Notes under the pieces: generated by a model
Told to the model about the DNA's origin: nothing
Seen by the model: the letters and a program-made list of their open reading frames with translations, nothing else
Database searches by the model: none
DNA from: Caulobacter endophyticus
GTDB taxonomy: Bacteria > Pseudomonadota > Alphaproteobacteria > Caulobacterales > Caulobacteraceae
Length of the DNA: 64,000 nucleotides
Reading direction: 5' to 3'
NCBI RefSeq assembly: GCF_029543245.1
Contig: NZ_JARQWV010000005.1
Location: 186,001 to 250,000, forward strand
Part shown: piece by piece, positions 33,863 through 43,322 of the stretch
Layout: each line of letters starts with the position of its first letter
How positions within the stretch are numbered: position 1 is the stretch's first letter
Made by a program: the position numbers and the translations under genes

Positions 33863-34981
33863 TCAGCCTGGGCAGCGCCAGGCGCCCTGATAGATCGAGC
33901 CGAGCAGGACGCCGCCCGGTCCCGGTACGCCCACGGAAACCGCAGACGGCCCGCCATCCTTCTTCAGCGCCGCCTTGGTGCTTCCATAGACAAGCGTCGC
34001 GGCGGGAGCTCGCTGAGCGAGGTCATATCGCAGCACCCGGCCGGGGGAGGGCGGGTGCTTGGGCTTGCGTTTCTTCCAACTGACGGCGTGGCCGCGGAAG
34101 TCCCAGACGTGGTCATGGGCCGTGACCCAGAGCCAGCGGCCGTCCTGCAGGTGCAGGTTGTCGGGCATCCTAGGGGCGGCAAGGCGACCGGCGGGCGCCA
34201 GGGTGGCGTCGTCGCGTACGGTGAATATCCGCACCTGGCTGCGGGTCAGTTCGCTGACATAGACCGTCTTGCCGTCGGGGGCGATCGCGACGCCGTTGGG
34301 AAAGGCCGCGCGGGCGGCCGTCTTGGTCGTGCGGGTCGCGAGGTCGACGTGAACGACCCTGGCGGTGCGCGCCGCGATGCCGTCCTCAATGATCTCCAGG
34401 GGGCCGGGCATCCAGCCTCGCCAGGGCGCGGCGTGATCGTTGGTCGCGTAGAAGGCCTTGGGCCCGGCGACCGCGATGTCGTTCGGGCGCTTGAGGTCCT
34501 TGTACGAGCCGCTTTCGGCCTCCGACCAGGTCAGTCGTCCGTCGGGACCCACGTCGAACACCTCTATGCGGGAGGGCGCCTTGTCGTTGTGATTGATCAC
34601 GAAGAGGCGCGCGTCGCCGCCGTTCGCCGGGCGATAGAGGTCCAGGCCGTGCGGCGAGAACGGGACCGACATGGCCGGGGTGACGTTCTGCGGCGTCAGC
34701 TCGCCGTTTGCGGCGGGGACAAGCCTGTAGATCGCGCCGGGGCCCGTCGCGCCGCGCACCGCGCCGGCCCAGTCGGCGGCCGACAGGTAGAAGGCGCCGC
34801 TCGCCGGATCCTGATCGATGTCCTCGACGCCCAGACCCTGTCCGCCATCAGGCAGGGGGATCGACCTGCAAGGGTCATGGGTCTTGATCGCGACACGGGG
34901 CGAGACGGAGGTGTTCCAGGCCCCGCACGCCGAAAGGGTCATGGCCGCCATCAGCAAGGCGCCTGCGCCGATCCTCCGCAT
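33863..34981 (-). CDS. PON/SMP-30-like beta-propeller lipoprotein
   Basis: This encodes 372 residues from the ATG at 34981, chosen because it has a strong ribosome binding site (GGAGGGAAGGAAG) and starts a lipoprotein signal (MAAMTLSACG). The mature protein is a six-bladed propeller. The segment KRPNDIAVAGPKAFYATNDH matches the calcium-binding loop of serum paraoxonase/arylesterase (PON), including its Asn; NGVAIAPDGKTVYVSE and MPDNLHL are the equivalents of further ligand loops. It probably hydrolyses esters or lactones in the periplasm. A quorum-quenching role is possible but not shown. It ends about 110 bp from the tRNA gene. Confidence 0.78.
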   Translation of the reverse strand: MRRIGAGALLMAAMTLSACGAWNTSVSPRVAIKTHDPCRSIPLPDGGQGLGVEDIDQDPASGAFYLSAADWAGAVRGATGPGAIYRLVPAANGELTPQNVTPAMSVPFSPHGLDLYRPANGGDARLFVINHNDKAPSRIEVFDVGPDGRLTWSEAESGSYKDLKRPNDIAVAGPKAFYATNDHAAPWRGWMPGPLEIIEDGIAARTARVVHVDLATRTTKTAARAAFPNGVAIAPDGKTVYVSELTRSQVRIFTVRDDATLAPAGRLAAPRMPDNLHLQDGRWLWVTAHDHVWDFRGHAVSWKKRKPKHPPSPGRVLRYDLAQRAPAATLVYGSTKAALKKDGGPSAVSVGVPGPGGVLLGSIYQGAWRCPG

Positions 34982-35237
34982 CTTCCTTCCCTCCGCTCCC
35001 CTGTCTGGCCCGCCGCGTTCCGCTATCCGCCCTTGCCGCTCGCCGTTAGAGCCCGGCCGTGCGCAGGTGTCCGAGGAGCTTGCGGGGGCGGGTGAAGCAG
35101 CCGTCCAAAACGCGTCGCATCGCGAACGCCGCCGAGGAAATACAGCCTCAAGCCACATTATGGTCAAGCTGCCCGCAATGGGTGTTTTTCCCGCCGCGTA
35201 GCGATTGCATGCGTCATGAACACAACCAATAATCGTG

Positions 35238-35254
35238 CCCGTCGGCCCGACGGG
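35238..35254. promoter_or_regulatory. perfect palindrome upstream of the subtilisin-like gene
   Basis: CCCGTCGG-C-CCGACGGG is an odd-centred perfect palindrome of 17 bp, 20 bp before the ATG of the subtilisin-like gene. With a single-base centre it cannot form a hairpin loop and is more likely a protein-binding site. Nothing identifies its ligand. Confidence 0.4.
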
Positions 35255-35274
35255 GCCGCGACTAGGGGGCGATC

Positions 35275-36951
35275 ATGAGCAACACATCCGACATCCTCGA
35301 TATCTGGGCCAAGTTCGGCGGCCCTGGCCCGGACGGGCAGGCGGAATTCTCGCTGGTCACGCACGACGCGACGACGGCCGAAGACCTGCAAGCCCGGATC
35401 GCGGCGGTGGTTCAGGACCGGCCGTTCGAGGTGCGCGAGGCCTTTACCGGCCTGCTGGCCGAAGAAACGGGTCACCGCTTCTGGATCCTGGCCTTCCCGG
35501 ACCTGGACGCCGCCCGGGGCGAGGACCTTGCCTTCGAGGCCGCCCGGCAGCTGCAAGCCGATCTGGGCGTCCAGTCGGTGCGTCCGGTGATGATCGACTC
35601 GCTGGTCGGCGAGGCCATGGTCGCCCGTTCGCTGGGCCTGGAAGGCGTGCTCGACTGCTCCGACGACAACTGGGGGCCCGAGGCGCGCGGCTGGGCGCCG
35701 CGGGGGCTGGGCGTGCTGGAGGCCTGGAAGCACACCAAGGGCCAGGGCGTGACGATCGCCTCGATCGACACCGGCTACAGCAGCCACGTCGAACTGGCCG
35801 ACGTGATCAGCGACAAGCAGCAGCTGAACCTTGTCGAGGGCGGGCACGACGCCAAGGACCGGTTCTCGACGGACGTCCTGCTGCCCAATCCGGGCCACGG
35901 CACCCTGGTGGCCAGCGTGGTCGCCAGCCGCGGCGGCATCGACGAGGCCACGGGAAACACCACCGGCCCCGGCGAGGTGACCGGCTCGGCCCCGCAGGCC
36001 AAGATCCTGCCCATCCGGGCCATCCGCTCGGTGGTGGACATCCGCCAGTCCCGCATTCCCGCGGCGATCGAGCACGCGATCGCCCAGGAGTGCGACGTCA
36101 TCGTCATGGCGCTCGGCAGCGCCTTTCCGATCGAGCCGGTCGAGGTGGCGCTGCGCGCCGCGACCCAGCGCGGCGTCGTGGTGGTGTGCGCGGCGGGCAA
36201 CTGCGTGGGCCAGGTGGTGTTTCCCGCCCGCTTCGCGCCGCAGGGGCTGTGCGCCGCCATCGCCGCGGTCGACCATGGCTATGCGCCCTGGAAGCGCACC
36301 TCGAAGGGCAAGGCCGTGACCGTAAGCGCCTTCGGCGAAGCGGTCTGGGGGGCGCGCAAGAACAGCGCTCAGGGCAGCGACACCCATGTCGACCGTTCGC
36401 AGGGCACGACCCTGGCCACCTCGCTAACCGGCGGCGTGGCGGCGCTGTGGATCGCCCACCACGGCGGTCGCCAGGCCCTGCTCGCCAAGGCCCGGGCCGC
36501 CGGCGTGACGGTGCAGAAGCTGTTCAATGAAGTCCTGCGCGCCAGCGCCTACAAGCCGCCGGGCTGGGGAGACGGCCTGGGGGCGGGCCTGGTCAACGCC
36601 GGCCGCCTGCTGGCCTTTCCGCTGACCTCGACGCTGGAAAGCGTGCTGATCGACGTGCCCCTGGACGAACAGCACGTCACGCCGCTCAAGCAGTATCTGG
36701 CGGCGAATCTGGACGAGACCGCATCCGTGGCGGGGCTCGAAGCGGCGGGTCTGGACGAAAGCCTGGCCGCCGAGGCTCTCTGGCGCAGCTATCTCGCCGT
36801 GGCCAAGACCCGCGCCGAGGCTTTCCGCGGAGCGAGCCTGGAGCAAGGCGCGCTCGAGAGCGTCGGGGCAGGTGGGCCGAAGGCCTCGCCGCGCCTGAGC
36901 GCGGCCCTGGCCGGCCGGCCGCATCTGGCCGATCAGATTGGCTCTCTCTGA
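35275..36951 (+). CDS. subtilisin-like (S8) protein with Thr at the catalytic Ser position
   Basis: This encodes 558 residues with no signal peptide, so it is cytoplasmic. Residues 1-145 form an N-terminal region of unknown fold. An S8 domain follows with Asp165 (SIDTGYSSH), His208 (PGHGTLVAS) and the oxyanion Asn309 (CAAGN). The family motif GTSxAxP is GTTLATS here (377-383), so the nucleophilic Ser is Thr379 (codon ACC). The residue after it is consistent with a real S8 scaffold, so the protein may be inactive or act as a threonine peptidase. A 165-residue C-terminal region is helical. It is convergent with the STAND NTPase gene and overlaps its end by 19 bp, and it is part of the protease-NTPase island. 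Confidence 0.85.
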   Translation: MSNTSDILDIWAKFGGPGPDGQAEFSLVTHDATTAEDLQARIAAVVQDRPFEVREAFTGLLAEETGHRFWILAFPDLDAARGEDLAFEAARQLQADLGVQSVRPVMIDSLVGEAMVARSLGLEGVLDCSDDNWGPEARGWAPRGLGVLEAWKHTKGQGVTIASIDTGYSSHVELADVISDKQQLNLVEGGHDAKDRFSTDVLLPNPGHGTLVASVVASRGGIDEATGNTTGPGEVTGSAPQAKILPIRAIRSVVDIRQSRIPAAIEHAIAQECDVIVMALGSAFPIEPVEVALRAATQRGVVVVCAAGNCVGQVVFPARFAPQGLCAAIAAVDHGYAPWKRTSKGKAVTVSAFGEAVWGARKNSAQGSDTHVDRSQGTTLATSLTGGVAALWIAHHGGRQALLAKARAAGVTVQKLFNEVLRASAYKPPGWGDGLGAGLVNAGRLLAFPLTSTLESVLIDVPLDEQHVTPLKQYLAANLDETASVAGLEAAGLDESLAAEALWRSYLAVAKTRAEAFRGASLEQGALESVGAGGPKASPRLSAALAGRPHLADQIGSL

Positions 36952-39900
36952 TCCAGGCTGAGCTGCGCCGGGGGCGGAGGTCCCCGGCGCAGTTCGTACC
37001 AGGACAGATAGGCGTCGCAGATCGGTCGCAGCGCGTGGTGGCCGCATACGGCGGGATCGGTCAGGAGGCGCGGCAGGGCGTCGGCCCGGTCCAGGAACTC
37101 GACGACGCGCCCCCACGGCCAGCGCCAGGTTTCGCCCCGGCGCGGGTACAGCGTCCCGAGCACGAAGTCGCTGGGTAGGGGGTCCAGAGCTCGTCGCAGG
37201 GCGTCGCTGAACACCCCGAGCGACAGGCTGTCCTTGAAGGTCTTCGAGAATGCCAGCCGCAGGGGCAGGCGCCACTCCGGGTCCAGGCCGCGGTCGGACG
37301 GCAGCACGCGCAGGGTTTCGGTCGGACTGTTGCGGGGAATGCTTCGAACCAAGGTCTCGGCGAAGCGATTGGCCCAGTGCCCCAGCAGGATCGTCGAACT
37401 CGTCCGTTCGGGATCGGCTAGGGCCATTTCGGACGTGAGCCTGTCGGTGAAATGATCGATCGCCTGGGACGAGTAGCCGTGGCCGGTCAGGGATTCAGAG
37501 ACCGCTTTCAACCACCTTGTCGACGGACGAAAGGCTCCATTGAGCACCTTCAGGACGTCGATGTGCCGCCCGAGCGGCAAGCGTGCGCCGAGGGCGCGCA
37601 ACTGCCACAGGTCGTTGGCCGTGATCGGTCCTCGCAGGTCGCCCGGATCGAGGCTGCGCAGTTCGAAGCGGCGATCGAATGAGAATACTGGCAGGAACGC
37701 CGGCGTCGGCAGCAGCGACAGGAAGTAGGCGTTTTCGATCTGGGCGCTTTCGACCACGCGGTCCTGGATTGCGCGACGGCTCTCGTCGATCGCGTTCCAT
37801 AGCCGTTCGCAGCGTTCGTCCCGCACCGCCGGGTTGGGCGAAACATGGGTCAGCAGCACGTGGTACTTCAATCGCTTCAGGGGCTGAGCCGGCGGGTCGA
37901 AGATCCAGTCGTCCCACACCAGTCCCTGGAACGCGGCCTGGCAGCGCCAGTCTCCGACGGGCTCTCCCACGCCGTGGCGACGCCACAGGCTTAGCGCGCT
38001 CTTGGGAGAGCCGCGGGCGACCAGCCCTTCAGCCCGGGCGTTGGCCCACCGACCGCGGAGCGGTTGCGGCAGCGCGCAGGCTTGCTTTTCCGACAGGGGC
38101 AGGCCCAGCACCAGCCGCACCTGGGCGGCGACGCTGGGTTCGAAATCATCCAGGTCGGGCGTCAATCGCGCCAGGTGGTCGGCGGAGAAGACGTAGGAGT
38201 CGAGGATGTCGTTGCGTCCCATCAACGCCAGGCGATGATAGGTGGCCTCCAGCCTGGCGTCTTCGCCGGGCTGGCCTCGCCACCACTCGGCGGCGCGGGC
38301 GTGGACAGCGCGCAGACATTTGTACTGCGCCTTGTCCTTGCGCATGTAGTCCAGCATGGCGGCGCGGATCTGCGGACGATGCCGCAGCACCTCTCCTCTC
38401 CGCTCGACCAGCCAGACCTCGTCGCCGAGCTGCTTCAGCAGGGTTTTGGCCTTGCTGTCGGAAACATCGCCCAGCTTGCAGGGCTCGGCGAGCACCTCCT
38501 GGATCAGGACCGGCGTCACCTGTCGCAGCGCCAGTCCCGGATAGGCCAGCTTGCGCGCATCCGGATCTGCGATGTGGTTGAGGAAGCGCTGGTAGAGCAC
38601 CCCTAGAACCAGGTTGCGGTCCATGCCGGAAAACGCTTCGGCTTCGTCGTTGAGAAAGCCGGCCCGGCGACCGGGCGGAAGGCTGGTGTAATAGTGGGCG
38701 GCCAGTTTCAGGACCAGGGGATTGCCCCCGACCGCCCGCTGGATCCTGACCGCGACCTTGGCTGGAAGCTTCATGCCGCGCAGGAAGCGGCGGGCGTCGG
38801 CGGCGGGCAGATCGCCCAGGGTGATGGCGGGCCGCCAGAACTCGAAACCCTTAAGGTTCCTGGGCGTGCGGCCGCTGACGATCACCCCGACCGCCAGGTC
38901 CAGCAGGGGTCCGATTTCGCGGATCCAGTTCACGATCCGCGTCAGGGGCGCGTCAGCTTCCAGCCCTCCGCCGTCACGTTCCCATTCCTCGAAGGTGTCG
39001 AGCACCAGGATCAGAGTCCGGTTCGGCAGCCCCTTGTCGAGCAGGACATCCGCCATCTGATCGTTGAAGGACCAGCTTCTACGGTCCGAGATATCGGCGG
39101 CCGATTCCAGCGTGACGGTCTCGCCGCGCTTCGTCTGCTGGCGACGCGACCGTTCACGCAAGCGCGCCAGGCTGTCGGCCAGATGCGGCGCGTAGAGGCC
39201 GATCTGGCGGCTGAGCTCGAACGACAGCTCCAGCTCACCGCCCTCGATCAGCAGGCGCCGGTCGAAGTCCATCGTCACGAACATCGGCGAGCGACCGGTG
39301 GACGCGAAGGCCTCCACAAGGCGCGGCCGTAGGGCCGCCGCCAGCAGTGTGGACTTGCCCGCCCCGCCGATCCCGTCGATCGACAGGATCGGGATGCGCT
39401 TGGCGTTCGGCGTCGCGTCGACGAAGCGGTGGATCTCCGCGATCTCGGCCTCCCGGCCATGGAACCCCGCGCTCAGCAGATGATCGTAGCCTTCCAGGGC
39501 CGCCTGGATGGCGATGCGGCGCTGGGCGACGGCCAGCAAGGCCTGCGGGTCGAAGGCGCGCGAGCGGGCCCAGCTCAGGGCCTGGGCCCAGGCCTCGGCG
39601 AGGCGGGCCGGGGCGCCGGCGAGAATGTCGGCCAGAACCTGGGGAGACGGCGCCTCTCCGCCGATCAGCTGGCGAAGGATCGCCTCGGCCTCGCTGGCCG
39701 GCGGCAGGCGCTTGGTCAGCCGCTGCAGCGAGAGGCGGCGGGATTCCGCATCGCCTTGCGCCAGCACGCCGAGCGCCAGGAAACGGCGGTCGGCTCGCAG
39801 CGTCCACAGCCAGCGCCGATCGCGGCTGGAACGGTCGAAGCGCGTCGCCAGGGCCTCCAGCTCGACGGGCGAGCCGCCGAGCGCCTCGGCGATTTCCTTC

Positions 39901-40127
39901 AGGAGCTGGGGCGCTATCGGGCCGGTCAGCGCCGCGATCGTCTCGATCTCCAGGACCTCCGCGCCGTCCGGTCCGGCCGGCGCCTGGCTGGGCGCGTGGT
40001 CGATCTCCGCGGCCCGGGCGCGCCGCTCGGCCTCGGGCCGGACGGCCCAGGCTTCGGAGAGCGCCTTGCGCAGCACGTCCAGAGCCGTGGCCTGCGGGTC
40101 GGGCGCCGCTGCGGATTCACGGCTCAT
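36933..40127 (-). CDS. STAND-type P-loop NTPase, large
   Basis: This encodes 1064 residues. The N-terminal 220 residues are helical and of unknown type. The NTPase core has Walker A GIGGAGKST (252-260), Walker B TLILVLDTFEEW (371-382), VIVSGR with the sensor Arg420, and GGNPLVLKLAAHYY, the conserved GxP motif of STAND winged-helix regions (467-480). The C-terminal 580 residues have no obvious repeat but resemble a helical sensor superstructure. STAND proteins are signal-dependent switches used in bacterial defence and regulation. The protein has no effector domain I can identify, so its partners, the proteases next to it, are the likely effectors. It starts 11 bp inside the 3' end of the trypsin-NTPase gene, so it is in one operon with it. 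Confidence 0.82.
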   Translation of the reverse strand: MSRESAAAPDPQATALDVLRKALSEAWAVRPEAERRARAAEIDHAPSQAPAGPDGAEVLEIETIAALTGPIAPQLLKEIAEALGGSPVELEALATRFDRSSRDRRWLWTLRADRRFLALGVLAQGDAESRRLSLQRLTKRLPPASEAEAILRQLIGGEAPSPQVLADILAGAPARLAEAWAQALSWARSRAFDPQALLAVAQRRIAIQAALEGYDHLLSAGFHGREAEIAEIHRFVDATPNAKRIPILSIDGIGGAGKSTLLAAALRPRLVEAFASTGRSPMFVTMDFDRRLLIEGGELELSFELSRQIGLYAPHLADSLARLRERSRRQQTKRGETVTLESAADISDRRSWSFNDQMADVLLDKGLPNRTLILVLDTFEEWERDGGGLEADAPLTRIVNWIREIGPLLDLAVGVIVSGRTPRNLKGFEFWRPAITLGDLPAADARRFLRGMKLPAKVAVRIQRAVGGNPLVLKLAAHYYTSLPPGRRAGFLNDEAEAFSGMDRNLVLGVLYQRFLNHIADPDARKLAYPGLALRQVTPVLIQEVLAEPCKLGDVSDSKAKTLLKQLGDEVWLVERRGEVLRHRPQIRAAMLDYMRKDKAQYKCLRAVHARAAEWWRGQPGEDARLEATYHRLALMGRNDILDSYVFSADHLARLTPDLDDFEPSVAAQVRLVLGLPLSEKQACALPQPLRGRWANARAEGLVARGSPKSALSLWRRHGVGEPVGDWRCQAAFQGLVWDDWIFDPPAQPLKRLKYHVLLTHVSPNPAVRDERCERLWNAIDESRRAIQDRVVESAQIENAYFLSLLPTPAFLPVFSFDRRFELRSLDPGDLRGPITANDLWQLRALGARLPLGRHIDVLKVLNGAFRPSTRWLKAVSESLTGHGYSSQAIDHFTDRLTSEMALADPERTSSTILLGHWANRFAETLVRSIPRNSPTETLRVLPSDRGLDPEWRLPLRLAFSKTFKDSLSLGVFSDALRRALDPLPSDFVLGTLYPRRGETWRWPWGRVVEFLDRADALPRLLTDPAVCGHHALRPICDAYLSWYELRRGPPPPAQLSLDQREPI

Positions 40128-41985
40128 GGCGTTCGTCCTTGGCCAGAGCCAGCTTCACCATCGGCGCCATCGAGCCGAGAACGGTTCGCGCCCGCTCGAC
40201 CGCGGTCGGATAGTCGCCCGGCCCGCCCAACATCGACACCGCGCTCTTGAGGAGGTTGGCCACATCCGGCGACATGGGCGCCTCTGGAGGCGCCAGGCAC
40301 AGCCAGACGTGGTCGGCGATATCCTGGGCCGATGGTCCAGACGCCAGATCCTCGACGCACGCCGTGCGGCCGGGGCCCACCTGGACCGCGCCCTGCCAGC
40401 CGGCCAGCACCAGGCGCAGGTTGGGCGCGGTGGGCGAGGCGCAGATCAGGGCCTCGACCAGCTGCTGCACAGGACCTGAAAGCGGCAGGTTGCTCTGCTT
40501 GAAACCGTCCAGGAAAATCCACAGCGGGCTTCCCGCGGCCACGCGCTCCAGTTCCGCCAGCAGGGTGGGGACCAGGCCGTTGCGCAGGCCCCGCGCCAGG
40601 GTGGTCAGGCCGTCCGGGGCGGTCGCGTGCGGGTCCAGCTGCACCCCGACCCCGCCGAGGACGAGTTCGGCGAACGCCACGGCGTCGTCGGCCTGCACGT
40701 TCTGCATCTCGAAAACCACCAGCCGTTGCCCCGCCTGCACCGCCAGGGACCTCAGCAGCAGCCGTGTGAAGGTCTTTCCCGCGTGGTCGGGACCTCTGAT
40801 GACGAAGACCTGATCCTCGTCGGCGCGGGTCATGGACGCCCAGAAGCTTCTCTGGATGTCCCGCCGCCCCAGCACGGGCCTCGTCAGGCCGTCGATCTCC
40901 AGGACCTCGCGCAGATAGGGCGTTTCGTCGTCTTCGTTCGCGGCGGCCGCCAGATCGTCCAGCCATCTGTGTACGGGCACGGCGCGATTGATCTGGTCGG
41001 CTTTGGCGATGTCGTCGCTGCCGCCCTGATGAAGGGCCACGATCCGCCAGTTCTGGTCGAAACAGGGCGCGCCCGACGAGCCGCCGTCGGTGTTGGCGTC
41101 ATGCAGGAGGCGCAAGGTGGTCGGATCGCCGAGCGCTTTCTTGGCCGCGCCGACCGACCACAGCAGGGGCATGGCCGCCAGGCCGTGGGTGGCGGGATGG
41201 TGCAGGATGTGGATGCCGAACTGCGGCGCGGGCGTGGGATGCTCGTAGATCTTCGCGCCCGACTGGCCCTGGCGCGGCGGGTTCATCAGATGGATCAGGG
41301 CCCAGTCCCAAGGCCCCTTCTCGTCGAGCCCCTCGATGCCGTCGATCTCGGCGCCGAGGCCGTCGGCGCGCCCCTGGGGGCTGTAGCGCCTAAGCCAGCG
41401 CGAGCGCAGCCGGGCAGGAACGGGCCGGGGCGCTTCCTCTTCGGAATCCGGATCGGTGAAGGTCAGCCGCAGGCGGTCCAGCGAGCCTTCGATTTCCTTG
41501 CTGTCCTGAACCAGAGGGGCGATCACATGGGCGGCGGTGGCCACCAGGGTGGGGGCGATCAGCACGCCGGTGCCCTTGTGCTGACCGTCGATCGTGATCG
41601 TGCAGACGTGGTCGCAGGCCTCGGCCGCCGCGCGCAGGGTGGCGTGCGCGAACTGGCTTGGCCAGGCGGGATTGACGTAGCGCTGGGGCTGCAAGCCGCC
41701 GGTGTAGAACTGCGCGGCCAGCTCGTCGAAGCCGTCCTTCAGCAGGCCGCGCGCCTCGAGCCTCGTGGCGAACTTGCGCAGCCGCCCCCTGGCGATCGTC
41801 ACCCCCAGGGCCTCGGCGAGGAAGCCGCGCACGTCGATCGCGCCGGTGTCGGCGCGCAGTTGAAACCCGAACTCCACGCGGAAGAGTTCCCAGACGCCCT
41901 GGATCTGCGCCCAATCAGGCGCGATGAGGTCGATCAGCTTATCGATCTGGGTCGAAGAGGCCGTCGGTGGGGACGCATCGTCCAT
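40117..41985 (-). CDS. trypsin-like protease fused to a P-loop NTPase
   Basis: This encodes 622 residues from the ATG at 41985, which has GGGAG 8 bp upstream. A longer frame exists, but its first 27 codons overlap the previous gene. Residues 10-120 are helical, possibly an effector-associated interaction domain. The trypsin-like domain has His153 (VATAAHVIAP), Asp227 (PWDWALIHL) and Ser304 (DGGSSGAPCFD), a complete triad. A P-loop domain follows with Walker A GPDHAGKTF (398-406) and Walker B SPLWIFLDGF (486-495), without the long C-terminal repeats of typical STAND proteins. It is tightly coupled to the genes on both sides (10-bp gap upstream, 11-bp overlap downstream). A protease switched by its own NTPase is inferred. 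Confidence 0.82.
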   Translation of the reverse strand: MDDASPPTASSTQIDKLIDLIAPDWAQIQGVWELFRVEFGFQLRADTGAIDVRGFLAEALGVTIARGRLRKFATRLEARGLLKDGFDELAAQFYTGGLQPQRYVNPAWPSQFAHATLRAAAEACDHVCTITIDGQHKGTGVLIAPTLVATAAHVIAPLVQDSKEIEGSLDRLRLTFTDPDSEEEAPRPVPARLRSRWLRRYSPQGRADGLGAEIDGIEGLDEKGPWDWALIHLMNPPRQGQSGAKIYEHPTPAPQFGIHILHHPATHGLAAMPLLWSVGAAKKALGDPTTLRLLHDANTDGGSSGAPCFDQNWRIVALHQGGSDDIAKADQINRAVPVHRWLDDLAAAANEDDETPYLREVLEIDGLTRPVLGRRDIQRSFWASMTRADEDQVFVIRGPDHAGKTFTRLLLRSLAVQAGQRLVVFEMQNVQADDAVAFAELVLGGVGVQLDPHATAPDGLTTLARGLRNGLVPTLLAELERVAAGSPLWIFLDGFKQSNLPLSGPVQQLVEALICASPTAPNLRLVLAGWQGAVQVGPGRTACVEDLASGPSAQDIADHVWLCLAPPEAPMSPDVANLLKSAVSMLGGPGDYPTAVERARTVLGSMAPMVKLALAKDERHEP

Positions 41986-41995
41986 GCCTGGCTCC

Positions 41996-43297
41996 CTACA
42001 GCTCGACGCCTTCGGCTTGCAGAATCTCGCCCAAAGGCTTGGAGGACGGCAGGCACGGCGCAACAAGGCAGTGCTGGAGCAGGTGGCACCAGTTGACCCT
42101 GTCTTCCAGGGCTGCGCCGCCGTAGTGGAGGCCGCGGACCTTCAGCGCGCCGGTCCCCAGAACCGCCATGGGCGAGCCGGAATTGCCCCTCAGCGTGGTG
42201 GCGTCGTGCAGGCCGGTCCAAGAGGGCTCGCCGCCCGGCGTGGCGAGCATGCCCTGGGACAGGCCCGGCGACAGCCGCTTGCTGCCCCCGTCGCCGGCCA
42301 GCAGCCGGGCCAGGACCGCGCCATGGGCTATCTGCAGTTGCTCGGGAACGGCGTCCTGCCAGGCTACGGGATAGCCGGCCGTGACCACCGACAGGCCGGG
42401 CTCCAGCGCGTCCTTGACCTTGGAGAGCTTCAGGAACCGCTGCTTGGCCGCCCCCGTCAGCGTCGACGGCGAGACCCGCAGCAGCGCCAGGTCGAGCCTG
42501 CGGTGGTCGACAATGAGGCCCTCGATGGTCTGGACGCCCATGGCGACGATCTCGAGCACCTTGCGCCGATCATGCGTCGCCCGGCCCTGATACTCACGAC
42601 CGAAGTCCAGGTTCGTGCCGGGATAGATCTGACGACCCTCCTCGCCCGCGAAGCTGATCGATTGGACGACGTGGCGGTTGGTGAGCACCAGTTCGGGGCC
42701 GATCAGGAAGGCGGTGCCGATATGGATTTCCCCGCGCTCCACGCGACCCACGCAGGCGGCCATGTCGTTGAGATGCGTCAGGAACGGCGCAAGCTCGGTA
42801 CGCCAGCGCTCCACGGCATAGGCGCCCTCCAGTTGGACCTCGCCGTTCTGGACCAGGAACGAAGGGCGTGTCCCGTCGAAGGCGACGACAGCCTCCAGAC
42901 TGATCCAGTTCGGCGGGGCGGCGGGGGTGATGTCCGCCTGCAACAGAGCCGTGGCTTCGCGGGCGTCGATGGCCAGCGCCTCGACTCCGTCGAGCAGGGC
43001 CTGGTCGCCGCCGAACTGGGTGTTGACCAGTTCGCGCATCTGCGCCCGCGCCCGTTCAATGCGTTCCTCGGGCGGCCCATGCTCGTCGGTCGCGGCCTCG
43101 AGCGCCATGGCGCCGGCCGCTCGGTCGCCGGGGCCCTCGCCGGAGTCACGGCTGTTCGCCGTGGCCTCGAGGATCGGGGCCCTGGCCGCCTGGCCGATGC
43201 CCAGGCGTGCGCGCCAGGCGTCGGCTTTCTGCGTGAGATCCTTGCCGTCGGCTGGATCGTCCGTGGATGTGGTCACGACTTCGCCCCCCCAGGCCAT
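41996..43297 (-). CDS. trypsin-like serine protease with N-terminal extension
   Basis: This encodes about 433 residues from the ATG at 43297. Other starts in the same frame are a TTG at 43339 and a GTG at 43276. None has an ideal ribosome binding site, though the GTG has GGGGGG at a suitable distance. Residues 1-130 are helical and acidic. A short mixed region (WISLEAVVAFDGTRPSFLVQ) precedes the protease, with His209 (VLTNRHVVQS), Asp269 (RRLDLALLRV) and Ser373 (LRGNSGSPMA), a complete triad. There is no signal peptide, so it is cytoplasmic. It is the first large gene of the three-gene operon and may be translated after the short ORF at 43323-43361. Confidence 0.8.
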   Translation of the reverse strand: MAWGGEVVTTSTDDPADGKDLTQKADAWRARLGIGQAARAPILEATANSRDSGEGPGDRAAGAMALEAATDEHGPPEERIERARAQMRELVNTQFGGDQALLDGVEALAIDAREATALLQADITPAAPPNWISLEAVVAFDGTRPSFLVQNGEVQLEGAYAVERWRTELAPFLTHLNDMAACVGRVERGEIHIGTAFLIGPELVLTNRHVVQSISFAGEEGRQIYPGTNLDFGREYQGRATHDRRKVLEIVAMGVQTIEGLIVDHRRLDLALLRVSPSTLTGAAKQRFLKLSKVKDALEPGLSVVTAGYPVAWQDAVPEQLQIAHGAVLARLLAGDGGSKRLSPGLSQGMLATPGGEPSWTGLHDATTLRGNSGSPMAVLGTGALKVRGLHYGGAALEDRVNWCHLLQHCLVAPCLPSSKPLGEILQAEGVEL

Positions 43298-43322
43298 GAT
43301 GCGACCGGAGGATTCAGAGCGA

